Under the pieces are notes generated by a model. It had not been told where the DNA came from. It saw only the letters and a program-made list of their open reading frames with translations, and did no database searches. This document shows, in pieces, positions 48,280 to 60,177 of a DNA stretch of 64,000 nt. Position numbers and translations under genes: made by a program. Every line of letters starts with the position of its first letter. Position 1 is the first letter of the stretch. The DNA is from Paramecium sonneborni (lineage: Eukaryota; Ciliophora; Oligohymenophorea; Peniculida; Parameciidae), in contig CAJJDN010000040.1 of the NCBI GenBank assembly GCA_905182985.1, forward strand, positions 129,557-193,556. The letters run 5' to 3'.

Positions 48280-50008
48280 ATGAATGTATTAAGTATGATG
48301 GAAGGATTACTATTGCTAATATATGTAGGGATATTAGTACATGAATATTCATAGTAATAAGTACCCTTTTATGTAAAACTATTAACTTATATATCATGGA
48401 TCTTATCTTTTGGGATTGTATTTATAATTCCACATGATATATACTATACATTAAATGATAATGGTGAAGGATATGATTATACAGTGATTATATGGAAATG
48501 GATTTATTGGGGAAATTTTGTTTTGAGTTGGTGAGATTAATTTTTTATAAATTGTTTTAGGTTAATTTTACCAATATGTTAGGAATATGAAGATGCAGGA
48601 GAAATCACAATTAAGGATAAATTGATAAGATCTTGTAAAAACAATCTTATAGCATATGGATATTTTATAGTTTTAGGATTAATTTTTATTGGGTATTTGG
48701 CTATATTCAATAAATTGGATTTTGATTCAATTTTGAAATTATTAGTAGCTTTGGCTTATGGATTGTATAAGTATATTTAATAAAAGTGGCATACTTTTAG
48801 TTGTTATTTTATTGGGCCATGGTTTAGTGGCAATTCCGCGGGAATATTGGAGAAAGTCTTAATATGAAAAGTGCTTAAAGTCATTATATTTAGAGGCAGC
48901 CTAAGTACATCATGCAATACAAGATTTATATAATTAATTGATAGATTTGACTATTGAAGTGATATAATATAAGAATTAAGATTCTGATTTAGCATGTACT
49001 TATTGATATTGATTGGAGAACATCTTTTGAGAAACGGATAGATACCATATGAAATTATAGAGGAGGCTTAATTCAAATATTAGGAGAGAAATTAGAAATT
49101 GAAACCATGGGCAGATGTAAATAAGAGAGTAAAAAAGAAAGCAGCAGAATATAAAAGAGCTAAGACAAAATGGGAACATATATGTGGAGAATGTTTTTAG
49201 TTGGAAGATATGATAGATAATGAATTTAGCGTTCATTATAAGATAAGATCAACTTTAAGATATGAAAGATAAGGTATGATGGGTCATTATATGGACATGT
49301 TATAATGGTTATGGTATACAAAGATTAAGAAGATTTATTTATTATCTTTGAGTGTAATATTTTGGATTTTATCAACAATCGTGATATTATCAGAAATATC
49401 TTGCTTTACTTAATTTGATGTAAATATTTTGAAAAGAATGATAAACATAAATGGTTTCTTTTAGACATAAATATCAATATTGATACCTTTGATGTATATA
49501 TCATTTTGTGGATTTTATGGCTTATTTCATATAAATTTCGCAGGAATGTATGGTTTTTATAATCATTAATAAACTGATGCTCCAAGTTTAATGTTTGGAT
49601 CAATGTAAGAATATAATATTTGAAGTTAGTAATTTATCAAGAGTATCATTTCCTCTTACATTTAATTTTTTATAAATGATATAGATATCAGAAACTCCTT
49701 TTGAAGATGTAGTAGGGAATATGGATGCAAGTTCAGTTTTAGGTATTACTTTTAGTTATTCATTGCCTATTTTATTAATATTGACATCAGTATTTAATTA
49801 TTTTGAGATATATGATAAAGTCCTATAAGGGATAGGTTTGCCATAGTTAAAATTTAAATAAATGGAATTTAGTAGTGAAGAAGGAGAGAGATTGATATGT
49901 AGAGCAAGAGTAAAAAGGGAACGAGATGTATTAAATAAAGTTGGTACCAAATTTTTGGATCAAAGTGAAATGCGGGAATTAGATAGAAGAATGATTTAAT
50001 TTGTCTGA
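48280..50008 (+). CDS. LMBR1 domain-containing protein 2 (LMBD2)-like membrane protein
   Basis: LMBD2 is a conserved multi-pass membrane protein, in animals linked to receptor signalling. The gene runs from ATG 48280 to TGA 50006-50008 with several short introns (for example the 30-nt GTGAGA...TTTTAG near 48,530). Features in family order: N-terminal spans and lumenal loop ending I-I-W-K-W-I-Y-W-G-N-F-V-L-S-W, then L-I-L-P; a long helical cytoplasmic loop with K-W-E-H-like basic stretches; further spans; the conserved F-Y-N-H-Q-Q-T-D-A-P-S-L-M-F-G-S-M; V-V-G-N-M-D-A-S-S-V-L-G; and P-I-L-L-I-L-T-S-V-F-N-Y-F-E. The last 60 residues are basic (R-A-R-V-K-R-E-R-D). These motifs match LMBD2 rather than LMBR1 itself. 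The GCN5 gene starts only 12 bp downstream. Confidence 0.87.
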
Positions 50009-50020
50009 TATTTATTTATT

Positions 50021-51234
50021 ATGTCTCAATAATTTGTGGGAATTAATGGAGAATAGACAGGTCTTGGTTTCACTAATAGAGATTAAGGTGCAAAAGTTGA
50101 AGAAGATCAAGGTTTGATTGACTTTAAAATAATAACAAATGATGGAACTCATGATAGTATGAAGATGCTCATTGATCTTAAAAACATCTTTGCTAGATAA
50201 TTACCAAAAATGCCTAAAGAATACATTGTTAGATTAGTATTTGATCGAAATCATGAATCTATGTGTATAATTAAAGTATATTCCATTACAATAATATATT
50301 TAGGATAACATCAAAGTTATTGGAGGAATTTGTTATAGAAAATATCCATCTTAAAGATTTGCTGAAATAGCATTCTTAGCTATTACAGCAACACTCTAAG
50401 TTAAAGGTTATGGAACTAGACTAATGAATAAATTCAAAGAACATATCTAAAAACAAGATGTTGAATATTTACTTACTTATGCAGATAATTATGCTATAGG
50501 ATATTTTAGAAAATAAGGATTTTATTAAGAAATTAAAATGTAATCAGATCGATGGAAAGGATTTATTAAAGATTATGATGGAGGAACTTTAATGGAATGT
50601 TATGTACATCCTACTATAGATTATGGAAACATCAGTGATTTAATTAGAGAATAAAAGCAGGTAATATTTAATTTAATATTAGTAAATGATAGATATTATT
50701 AAGAAATTGACCTTAAATGATAGAGTATATCCTGGATTAGATAAATAAAATTATAAAGTTGAAAATTCTAATTCTGATAAACCTGCTGTCAAACCTGAAA
50801 GTATATAAGGTATCCTAGAAAGTGGCTGGACTATTGATGATTATAATGAACTCAAAAAGTAAAAGGAAAAAACTTTTATGATTTCCTGTTAATAAATTAT
50901 AGATACAATGAGAAAACATAAATCTGCTTGGCCTTTCTTAGATCCAGTCAATAAAGATGATGTTCCTGATTATTATGATGTTATTACAGATCCTATTGAT
51001 ATCAAAACTATTGAAAAGAAATTATAGTCCAATTAATATACATCCAAAGATCTTTTTATTAAAGATGTTAAAAGGATATTTATCAATTGTAGAAATTACA
51101 ATCAACCTGATACAATTTACTACAAATGTGCTAATGAATTAGAACGCAGTATTGATGATTATCTAAAAAAACTTAAAGATGAATAACAAATTCCAGGAGT
51201 TAGTAAAAAAATCAAAAAAACAAACAATAAATGA
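50021..51234 (+). CDS. GCN5: GCN5/PCAF-type histone acetyltransferase with bromodomain
   Basis: GCN5 acetylates histone H3 lysines in SAGA/ADA coactivator complexes in the nucleus. The gene runs from ATG 50021 to TGA 51232-51234 with at least two introns (50276-50303, 28 nt, and one of about 30 nt near 50,660), giving about 385 residues. The GNAT core shows [33 protein letters not shown], the acetyl-CoA loop [10 protein letters not shown] and [17 protein letters not shown]. The bromodomain has [19 protein letters not shown] and [10 protein letters not shown], including the acetyl-lysine Asn. The large N-terminal PCAF homology region of animals is absent, as in yeast and ciliate GCN5. The C-terminus is basic. 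Confidence 0.97.
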
Positions 51235-51282
51235 TAATTAATTTATATATAAATAAATAAAAATTATTTTATTCAATTTTTT

Positions 51283-51908
51283 TCAAATTTCTTAAGCATC
51301 ACTCAAATGCACTTTCTATAACAAATATAATCTTTCTTTTAATTATTATTGTTCACGATATTATTATTCATAAACTTCCTTTGCATATTTTATCTGCTCT
51401 GCTTATTCTTTTAATAATGCTTAATTTTTAGTAAAATGTTCTAAAAATATTGAATTCAAACTTTCTTCTATTGTCTTATCATCAATCATGATTTCTCTGA
51501 CTATTTAATATAAAAAAAACTCTTACAATCCTAATTCTCAATATCACTTAATAATTATTTGAATTTTTATATTTTTATTGTGTTTTGTACTTTTTGTTTT
51601 AATTAACTTTGCAAATCACCTAAGACTGCAAATTCATCTTTCTACTTTTGCTTTAATTCTTGCAATTTATGTTGTAATTATTACAAATCTTCTCTCTCTT
51701 AATTTTTCTCAAATTTTTAAAACTCAACTTTTTATTTTAATTGCTAATCAACCGCCATTTAAATTTGCCTGAGTTTTTTTAAGATTTCTTCACCTTGTGG
51801 AGTGCGCAAGAGTCCACATTCATCTTTGAGATATTCAATAATAATTTTCTCTTAATAAAGTATGTAAGATTTATCAATTCTTTACTCAATTGGTAGTTAA
51901 AGAGCCAT
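51283..51908 (-). CDS. Coiled-coil protein, 199 residues
   Basis: The frame runs from ATG 51906-51908 (M-A-L-Q-L-P-I-E-Q-R-I-D-K-S-Y) to TGA 51283-51285 with one 26-nt intron (GTAAGAG...AAATAG). The N-terminal 50 residues look folded: I-I-I-E-Y-L-K-D-E-C-G-L-L-R-T-P-Q-G-E-E-I. The rest is long Gln/Lys/Glu-rich helix (L-Q-H-K-L-Q-E-L-K-Q-K-Q-K-D-E), with a short break at I-M-I-D-D-K-T-I-E-E-S-L. The N-terminal pattern could suit a ciliary or basal-body coiled-coil protein, but no family is recognised. It is convergent with GCN5, 48 bp between stops. Confidence 0.78.
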
Positions 51909-52699
51909 TAATTATTATTAATATTCGAACACATAATTATCAAATTAATTGAAATGTTACAATGTGTTTATTATAAAAATCGTTTAAAAACAATTTAATG
52001 TTCTACACCAATAACAATAATAAAAAAAAGGACTGGAATACTTTATAAATTTAAAAAATGGAAAATAAGCACTAAAAATGAATATTTTATATTTTCATTT
52101 TCATTTTTTAAAGTAGAGATAAGATAATAAATTGTTTCATTATTTTTTTGTTGAATTTTTTTGAATAATTTAATCCTAGAATAGTATTTTGACATCTTGA
52201 TAAATTTTAAAAATAATTCATTATTTTGATTGGTAAATTTTTTCTAACATTAGAAAATAAATTTAGAATTTATTAAGATCAATATCCAATAGAATAAATG
52301 ACTGCCGTAATATCATTGAAATAGTTTATAAAATTTCTTTGAGTAGAAACTATCTTTCAAATTTTAAAATTAGAATTTATAGTTATATTGTTTATTAATT
52401 TTTAGAGTAGATTATAAATCAAATATATAATAAAGCACAAATAATGATTTATTTTTCTTCTTGCAAATGATTTTTAAGATTTGATGATGAGACATCCTCT
52501 AGAAATTTATAAATGAAAATTACGCTAATTTTTGGAAGTATGTGGAAAGATGAATTTTGTTACACTTAGTTCTTTCTAATACGTTGTCCTCTTTTAATTT
52601 TAGTATTCTTAAATTCTTCAATTCAGTCTATAATATGTTCAATATAAATTCTTGAATTTGTAATAATAATAAAAATAGACTTCTATTTTATTTAAACAG
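51909..52699. other. Intergenic region, no gene seen
   Basis: About 790 bp between two divergent start codons. All frames are interrupted or low complexity. Upstream signals for both flanking genes should be here; no motif is evident. Confidence 0.55.
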
Positions 52700-53614
52700 A
52701 TGATTAATTATCATATAAACACTTTAAGAGGATCTGTTACAGACTATATGCCAGTTTTATTTGAAGATTTGTTTTTTGATAAAAGCCATTTGAGCTCAAA
52801 TAAAATGGGTGTAATTAGTCTTTAGAATTTTGAATAATTAAGATAAGATCCTTAATGTATAATGGATAATTTAGTGATTAATGATGTATCATAGATTGTT
52901 CATGAATTTTAAAATTTACCATAATGTCTTATATGCACATCATGTAATGATTTAGAGAAATTGAATCGATTACTTTAATATTGTAATCAGATTGACATAG
53001 CAATTGGATATTAACACAATATTTCAAAATAATTAAATAATCTACCTCTATATTCAGTTGATAATCTAATAAAGAAATTAGAAATGGAAATAACAATAGG
53101 GACTAATAATTTAAAGCCTGCATTTATAGGAATAATTAATTTTGAAGAAATAGATTTCAATAATTAAATTTGGATAAATATAATAGAGAGCTATATAATA
53201 TGTTCTGAAAATTGTGGAATACCAATAGTAGTTGATCATCGTTAAAAATTAGAATTTAAGGCGATATAATAAAAATATAATTAGAGAAATGCTAAATTTA
53301 TAATATTGAATCCATATTTAGAAGTGAATTATACAAAAACAAACTATTGTATAAAAAAGGAAATAAACATAAATTCAATAGATTTAAAATAAAAAATAGT
53401 ATATAATAAGAATGAGATTGATTATGAATTATATAGTTTAATGCCTGTTTATTTTACAGTAGGAATAAAGTTTAAGACACATTTAAAAATGTTCGGAGGT
53501 AAAGGATTTGAGATTTTGAATAAAAATACAGAAGGATTGTTTGATCTATTGAAATGGTCTAGTTAAGTGATAAAGATAGTGGAAATAAAAATGTGGAAAT
53601 GTCCTATGTAATGA
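52700..53614 (+). CDS. Possible phosphotriesterase-related/amidohydrolase-like protein
   Basis: A single-exon frame of 304 residues runs from ATG 52700 to TGA 53612-53614. The N-terminus reads L-R-G-S-V-T-D-Y-M-P-V-L-F-E-D-L, and the middle has F-I-G-I-I-N-F-E-E-I-D and N-C-G-I-P-I-V-V-D-H-R. These recall the strand-end positions of the phosphotriesterase-related TIM barrel (G-x-I-G-E-I and G-x-P-V-I-I-H). However, the usual metal-binding H-x-H and other catalytic His/Asp residues are not obvious, so the protein may be inactive or only distantly related. C-L-I-C-T-S-C near residue 75 is a notable cysteine cluster. Family assignment is weak; existence of the gene is well supported by the long uninterrupted frame with Gln-coding TAA/TAG. 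Confidence 0.6.
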
Positions 53615-53768
53615 AATTGAATTAAAGAATAGTTGTAAAAAAGAGTAAGGAGAGAATGAAGAGAGATTTAAGAAGTTGGGAAAAGAGTTCTGTAGTATGA
53701 AATGTTTGAGATAAGGGTTGAATTGATTAATAATATAAATTAATAGTCGTTAAATTTTAAATTATATA

Positions 53769-54754
53769 ATGGATTAGAAGACTGAAAAGGCTTTACTTGA
53801 ATAGTAGAATGAATTGTTAGAGTTATAGTTATAAGAATTAAAGGAGAGAGAAGACTCATATAAAATATTTAATGAAACAATTCTCAATGCTTATAATTCA
53901 ATGCAAAATGATGTGAATAAATAGAATGTAAAGTTAAAGTCCTATACTTGTAGAGTTTAGTTTATAAACAATTATAGTAGACTTTGGAATAATATTCTCA
54001 AGAGCTGATAGAATCTAAAAATAGAAACACAACTGTTTTATGTTAGTTGGAGAAAGAGAATCGATACTTAAAGAACTATTTAGAATAATTAGAACTTAAG
54101 ATCTAAGAATAATCTTAAGTTTAGGAGAATGAACTTTCTGATTTGGAATAGCAATGTGAAAATTTATAATAACAGTAAGAGACTTAAATAATGGAAGTAA
54201 AACCTAAGAAAAAGAAATAATCATAATAATTAGATAAAGAAAATAATAAACCTGAATAAGTAGGAGGTGGGGGTTGTATTGTATCTCTTAAATAAAAAAA
54301 TGATTGTACAAAAAAGAAAGAATTATGCATTAGTAATGTTTTAAATTGTAAGGATTCTAATGTTATGGAAATCTCTCAATTAGATTGGTTAGATTAAAAT
54401 TCTCCGACTGGATTATTCAAATAATTTTAATTACACTAAAGAGGACGTGATCGTTCTGATCATTCATAAAGGATTTAATAATAAAAATTATCTAAAAGAA
54501 TATTTAGAGATTAAGGAAAGAATGAAGATTCTGTTAGTCCTTAATGTTTGAGGAATGTAACTCCATAGAATAATTATATTACTCCTGAATCTAAATAATT
54601 AAAATATGAATTATAATCTGGATTTGGGAGTAGAGGTGAATTTAATTAATAAAAACCAGAGAAAAAATCTTTGGCAGAATTTACTAAATAAATTAATTCT
54701 GTTAGATCTACTGAAAATCTTTAAATGATTTTAAGATAAAGTTAAATAGTTTGA
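53769..54754 (+). CDS. Coiled-coil protein with a long polar tail
   Basis: The frame runs from ATG 53769 (M-D-Q-K-T-E-K-A-L-L-E-Q-Q-N-E) to TGA 54752-54754. A 23-nt intron (GTTTAG...TTATAG) near 53,955 restores frame. The first 130 residues form an almost continuous coiled coil (L-L-E-L-Q-L-Q-E-L-K-E-R, L-E-K-E-N-R-Y-L-K-N-Y-L-E-Q-L). A basic stretch K-P-K-K-K-K-Q and a short G-G-G-G-C follow, then a Ser/Asn/Gln-rich tail with several S-P/T-P sites (V-S-P-Q, V-T-P-Q, I-T-P-E) that could be phosphorylated. No known family is recognised; a structural or cytoskeletal adaptor is the most natural guess. Confidence 0.78.
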
Positions 54755-54890
54755 TTTAGTTTTATTTTTTGTTATTTTTATAAGTATACAAATAAATTAT
54801 GTCAGTTTTATTCTTATTAAATATTTTTATATAAAAAATATAAATTATTGATTTTTATTTTTGAATAAAAATAAAGAAATTAGTTGTTTA

Positions 54891-55364
54891 ATGTATTAAT
54901 TTTGGAATGTAGAAAGATTTCGGGATAATCATCCTAACAATTATGATGATTTAGGCACTCAATATATTTAATTAATAATCAGAAACATAGACATTATTCT
55001 AGATCATTTTAATAATGAAAGATTTTTGAATACTCTCGCTCCACTTGCAGAAATATATGCTCCAAGCTAGTAATATTATTTATATAAATCTATGATTAGT
55101 TTATATTAAGCTTAGTTATTAGCAGATAATTTAGAATTATTATAAGAGTTTCTAAGTAGATTCATTGTAGAAAAAGATGACTAAACAATAGCAATGAACT
55201 AAAAATTTGATTAAATTAATAAGCAAATATCAGCATAGCATTTATTAGAAATTGTAAATTCAGCTTTGGGTACGATTTCAAATTGGAATTAATTTCGAAA
55301 TTAATCAATGGATATGAATATGTTTAGAGATAAAGGTATATTATTTAATTCTAGATTTAGTTGA
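54891..55364 (+). CDS. Small helical hypothetical protein, about 157 residues
   Basis: An uninterrupted frame runs from ATG 54891 (M-Y-Q-F-W-N-V-E-R-F-R-D-N-H-P) to TGA 55362-55364. It is helical and Gln/Asn/Leu-rich, with D-D-L-G-T-Q-Y-I-Q-L-I-I-R-N and L-Q-E-F-L-S-R-F-I-V-E-K-D-D. A 19-nt GTATAT...TCTAG sequence near the end could be an intron that extends the C-terminus, so the last residues are uncertain. No family is recognised. It precedes the ciliary gene CFAP45 by 116 bp on the same strand. Confidence 0.65.
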
Positions 55365-55480
55365 TACTCTGCGAAATAATTTTTAATTATAAATAAACTA
55401 GAATTGTAATTGCCCATGCTAACTTATTTGATATTTATATTATAAAAATTTTAAATCAATGGTATATATACATATTTATT

Positions 55481-57111
55481 ATGTCTAAGAGTAAAATGAG
55501 TAGACCAGCATCTTGTAAAAGCAGAAAGAGTGAAGTAGATGAATCTCTTTTTGGTAAAAATAAGTTGAGATTATTATTAAATAGGAAGTAATAAAAGAAA
55601 TGATGTAAAAACTGCTAAGGTGATTTAGAGTGTTAGAAAAGGAGATACATCAAATCCAGATGTTGTTTTAATAGGAGAAGCAGAATTATAGAGAATGAAA
55701 GTTGATTTCATCTTTATTTGTAGAATAATGCTATAGTAAAAACTAAGGATGAACAATTACATTAAAAGAAATTACTAGAAGAACAAAAAGAAAAGTAAAT
55801 GACAGCTGCAAAAGCTAAGAAACAAAAGATGATATAATTAGAAGAAGAGAAAAAAAAATAAATACCTTTAACAGCCCAATAATAAGAAGATAAAGTTGTT
55901 AAAGATAGTCTTAATGCTAGAGTATTAATCAATATATATAAATAAATATTAGGCTGCAGAAATTTTAAATGAATAATTAGATGATGTTAAAGAAATGAAT
56001 AAAATGGTTATGTATGCTAAATGTGTCACTATCAGAGATAAATAATTATAAGAAAAGTAATAATTGAAAGAAGAATTTAAAAATTAAGAAAAAAGAAAAG
56101 ATTTAATGATGGAAATTGAAAGATTGAAATCAGTTAAATATTATGAGGAAAAAGATGTTGAACATAAACATGAATTAAAAATAGGTCATGGAATTATTGT
56201 AGATTAAATTAAAGAAAGAGAATTAATAAGACTAAAAGAAAAGGAAGAATAAGAAAAAGAAGGATAAATTATGATTAAATAAATTAAATAAGTACAAATT
56301 GAAGATCAATAAAAAAATCTAAAAAGAAAAGAAATGCAAAAGAAATTATAAGATGAAATATTAGAAGCTAATTCAAAAGCTATTGTTGTTAAAGAAAAAA
56401 GAAGATTAGAAGAAAAAGAAGAAGAAGAAAAAATTGCTAAATATAATTTAGAAAAAGCACAAAAAGAAGCTGAAATAGTAGAAGAATAAAGAAGAATCAA
56501 AGAAGAAAAAGAGAGAGATGTTTAAAGATTAAGAGAAATGCAAGAAAAAGCATAAGATAGATAAGCTGAATTAGATTTATTAAGAGCTAAAAGAGCTATG
56601 GAATAAAATGAAAGAGATGCTAGAGAAAAAGAAAGAAAAGAAGCAGAATTAAGATAAAAATTAAATTCAGAATTGTATTAAGCAAGAAAAGTCTAATAAA
56701 ATGAAAAATAAGATAAATTAGAAGAATAAGTAATATTTTTTATTTTATCAATTAAGGCTAGACTTGAAAGAGATGAATTCTAAAGAGTTATTTAAAAATA
56801 AAAGCAAGAAAGAGAAAATGAACTAAGATTATAATAAGAGAAAGAATAAATGGTTAAAAAACATGCAGAAGAATTGAGAAAATAAATTTCTATGAATGAA
56901 GAAAAAAGAAAATAAGAAGAAAGAGATAAGTATTAGAATTTTTATTATCAAAAGACTTGAAGAAGGAAAAAAAATTAGAGATAAAATGATTAATGAAAAG
57001 AAACTATTAGAAAATATTAAAGATTAAAAATTAAAAGGACTAAATGATAATACAATACCTGATAAATATAAAGCGGAATTAGCAAAAAAGAAAATTAATA
57101 TTCAGATATGA
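55481..57111 (+). CDS. CFAP45: CFAP45-like cilia and flagella associated protein
   Basis: CFAP45 (CCDC19) is a long helical protein inside the doublet microtubules of motile cilia. The gene runs from ATG 55481 to TGA 57109-57111, about 500 residues after several short introns (one of 25 nt near 55,570). It opens with E-V-D-E-S-L-F-G, conserved in CFAP45. Further matches in order: M-V-M-Y-A-K-C-V-T-I-R-D-K-Q-L, M-M-E-I-E-R-L-K-S, M-Q-E-K-A-Q-D-R-Q-A-E, L-L-R-A-K-R-A-M-E, R-D-E-F-Q-R-V-I and H-A-E-E-L-R-K-Q-I. It ends with a P-D-K-Y-K-A-E-L element, equivalent to the P-E-K-Y-C of animals. Almost the whole chain is charged helix rich in Glu, Lys, Arg and Gln. The start is fixed by the conserved N-terminal motif. 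Confidence 0.93.
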
Positions 57112-57182
57112 TTCATTAAAAATACATATAAAAAACTAAGATAATATAGACTATCCTTTTATATATTTATTAATATTATAAA

Positions 57183-57979
57183 TCATGTTATTTTGAATGA
57201 TTTATGTATTGTTAAAGCCTTTGCGAAATCAGTTCCATCTAATTCAGCAATTTTTTATTTAATCTATTCTTATTTGAGTCTCTATTTAAAAATTGCATTA
57301 TAATTTGTTTTGTAAGCACTATTTATTTTAAATTAAATTACTTAATTTCAGTTCCTGCTTTATCTACTCTTATAGGGTTTGAAAGTTTCCAATCTGGTTT
57401 ATATTCATATTTTACTCTATTTTAATATTATAAATATACTTCATTTCTGTTTTTGGTACTAATTATGCTTTAAATCTACTGAAAAGAGCTCTTAAACAAT
57501 TCAATACCAATTCTTAAAATTCTAATTCATCATTCATCTCAATCCAATTATCTAAAAATAATTTTGCCAAATCATTTAATGGTTAAGCAAATTCAAGTTC
57601 AGAGCATTTCTTGAATTTAAATACATTATTTTAAGGCTTTAGCAATTTTTGTAAATAGCCGAATTCTGTACCATATGTTGTAGAAGTTTAATTTTTTCTA
57701 TGCATTTCTTCAGCTTTCTTAAAACTATTCAAAAATTAAACTAAGTTATTACTCTAATTCCTATTGATCAGTTAATTCTTGTAATTGGACTGTAGGAGGT
57801 TTAGCTCTATTAAATAAACTTAGATGTTACCTAAATAATTTTCTTCCTTTATGTTTATAAATTGCTCCAATTAATTAAAGTCCTCTGGCTTCTTTTTCAC
57901 TAGCTATGTGTATCCAATCTTTATAATAGTTTAAATATTCTGGTTTAATTATATTTGTGAGAATTGCAAACGGTTCCAT
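57183..57979 (-). CDS. Hypothetical helical protein
   Basis: The gene runs from ATG 57977-57979 (M-E-P-F-A-I-L-T-N-I-I-K-P-E-Y-L) to TGA 57183-57185. Three introns (28, 23 and 23 nt) each restore frame, giving about 240 residues. Visible features: E-K-E-A-R-G-L-Q-L-I-G-A-I-Y near the N-terminus, K-P-P-T-V-Q-L-Q-E-L, T-T-Y-G-T-E-F-G-Y-L-Q-K, L-N-D-L-A-K-L-F-L-D-N-W, and a C-terminal K-I-A-E-L-D-G-T-D-F-A-K-A-L. It looks soluble and alpha-helical, without membrane spans or catalytic motifs. I do not recognise the family. It is convergent with CFAP45, 71 bp between stops. Confidence 0.78.
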
Positions 57980-58236
57980 TCTTAATATTATATCAATTAT
58001 TTATTAATTAACTATTATTTCTATTGAATTATAAATGAACAATGATACTCTACCATTATAAATAAATTATTATTTCAAGGAGATTGATTCACTTCAAGAT
58101 TTTTTAAGTGTATCAATTTTAAATTTTAAGATAGAATCGTCATTATTTAAATAAGAAATTAGATATTTAATAATCTATGTATATGAATCGATAAAATTTA
58201 ATATATGTAATAATTGCAAATACTCAAAATTTAATA

Positions 58237-58590
58237 TCATTATGTGAAAAAAAAATCATGAGGCAAAGCTTTAGTATTAGAAATATATGTAATTTTTGGT
58301 TTAAACCTCTATTTTTTTAAAGGTTCTTCTTTATTTACTGTCAATATTTTTTTTAACTCTATTGTATCAAGTAATAATAAATCCAAGATTTTTTCATCAT
58401 ATCTTTCTTTATTTTAAAATTAAGTATGTGTTTAAATGGTTTCAGTTATATTTTCTTGTTTACAGTTATTAATCTTATTAATTTGTTTGCTTAAATCAAA
58501 ATGATTAATTTTACTAGATCTTGAGCTTTTGATTTAAGTAAATTTTTAAAGTTTGATGTCATTCTAAATATATCAATAGACTTAATACAT
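58237..58590 (-). CDS. Small hypothetical protein, about 111 residues
   Basis: A strongly protein-like minus-strand frame ends at TGA 58237-58239. It reads F-D-L-S-K-Q-I-N-K-I, then E-R-Y-D-E-K-I-L-D-L-L-L-L-D-T-I-E-L-K, then K-P-K-I-T-Y-I-S-N-T-K-A-L-P-H-D. To reach an ATG at 58588-58590 an 18-nt intron (GTCTAT...TTTAG) must be removed; this size is at the lower limit for the genus, so the start is uncertain. The centre is a probable amphipathic helix. No family is recognised. Confidence 0.6.
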
Positions 58591-59090
58591 TAAATTGAAA
58601 AGGCTCAAAATTGAGAGATTCATGTTTATGATGACAAAGTTTAAATTAGGTTAGATTTTTATTAATATTATTTAAATTATTAGTTTTTTTTGTAAGATTT
58701 AATGGAGTTTCTTAATTATGTTCAGGTGAGTGGCATAACTTGATGTTATGGGAATTTTATCTAAAATGCTGAAAAGGCGATGATTAAGCTTGGTTATTCA
58801 AAATTTGATGAATTTTTTGGTAATTTTAATAATTAGGATTGGTTTTGTTAGAAGTCATAAATCAAATAATAAATATATTATAAAGTTAAATACTTGAATG
58901 AAAATAATAAGAATAAATTGATATACAATCAATATTTAATTAAAATAATTTTTAAACAACTCAGATATTTAAAAAGTGGTAATATGTTTTTCTACAAAAA
59001 ATTAATGATAAGATAGTATGTTTGATTAAGATTCTATGTAATAATCATATAAAATGATAGAAATTAATAATTATAAATTATTAGTTAAAA
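58591..59090. other. Intergenic region with a tentative short frame
   Basis: About 500 bp separate two divergent genes. A plus-strand frame from ATG 58780 to TGA 59023-59025 (81 residues, M-I-K-L-G-Y-S-K-F-D-E-F-F-G-N) looks protein-like. The same phase is open from ATG 58702 except for one TGA at 58741, and a 51-nt GTGAGT...AAAAG segment would remove it. Both length and splice size make this doubtful. Confidence 0.3.
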
Positions 59091-60068
59091 ATGCCACAGT
59101 AAAAAATAATAATAAGATCTCGAAGTAATAAATAAGGATCTAAATTATCGTCTCCTCGAGGTGAACTAACAAATAGTTAAACTAAAGTAAATAAATATAT
59201 TATAAGCAAGTTAATTGAGAGATTAATGAGTAGATAAAAAGATAGAGGAAATAAAGAAGAGGAATAATTTCAATAATATTTTGAACATTTAAGAGGTATT
59301 GAAGATTAGAAATGATAGGATAATGTTTATGTTCTATTTGTAATTGTGGAAAGCATTAATGTGAAGGAAAATAATGTAAGAATAAACCATCAATGTCTGG
59401 GAGTAAAAGTATTTATTAAAGGGAATTCATTCATAAATCTCCAGATTAGAGTTCTCATTATAATTAAAACTTTTTTGATAATCCTAAATAGGAAGGTGAT
59501 GTAGGAAATATATCAATATATAAGGTATTATCATTAGAATCTTTTAGCATGATTTTTTGGGTAAATAATCAAATTTTAGATTTAAAAGTAATTCCCCTTA
59601 ATCAATGATTCGAAGTGGACCATTTTATGGTTTATCAACTTATAATAATATGTTTTTAAATTGGGGAAATGGTGATACTGTTCCATTATTATCTTAAAAG
59701 AGTCCAACAGTAATTAGAGATCTTCCATTTTTTGGGAGAACAAATTATAAAGAATGTTATTAAGGAACATAAGTTTAACCTGTTTAAAGTACTAAAGGTT
59801 TATACTGTAATAAATAAATACTATAATTTAAGAGAGATCACCTTTGTAGCCACCAAATATATAGTTTAATGGAATTTCAGTTACTAAATCTTCATATTAA
59901 CCTTATCTAACAGATAAATCTAATAATTTAAAAGAATCAACTTAAATAAAATTGAATCCATCTTATTAAGGACAATACAATAGTCAATATTTTAAGGAAT
60001 TTGATCCAAAATATAAATAACTATGTCCTGCTAAATAAGTTTTAGAAGAAGTGATTTAATAATGTTGA
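59091..60068 (+). CDS. SAXO-type (stabilizer of axonemal microtubules, FAM154-like) protein
   Basis: SAXO proteins bind and stabilise axonemal and basal-body microtubules through short Mn repeats. The gene runs from ATG 59091 to TGA 60066-60068 with four introns (24, 23, 23 and 26 nt). The 23-nt intron GTATTG...GATAG creates the signature Cys motif C-L-C-S-I-C-N-C-G-K-H-Q-C, which in SAXO sits near the N-terminus. Here it follows about 65 extra residues. Downstream come repeat-like units with Y/F, G and P landmarks: H-D-F-L-G-K, G-P-F-Y-G-L-S-T-Y, P-F-F-G-R-T-N-Y, L-Q-P-P-N-I-Q-F-N-G-I-S-V-T. The C-terminus has Y-K-Q-L-C-P-A-K. The family is clear from the Cys motif. The N-terminal extension is basic and Ser-rich. 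Confidence 0.85.
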
Positions 60069-60177
60069 TTCTTATTATATTAAAACTTTGTCTATTTAAA
60101 TTGATATTTTACTCAGTTCTAATTTTTTAATAGCATTTCGATTTATAAATGAACTGTTTTTAACAAATTTTATTTTA

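Noticed and set aside
59312..60068. SAXO gene starting at ATG 59312
   Set aside because: A 23-nt intron covering this ATG joins the upstream exon in frame directly to the conserved Cys motif, so the start at 59091 is better.
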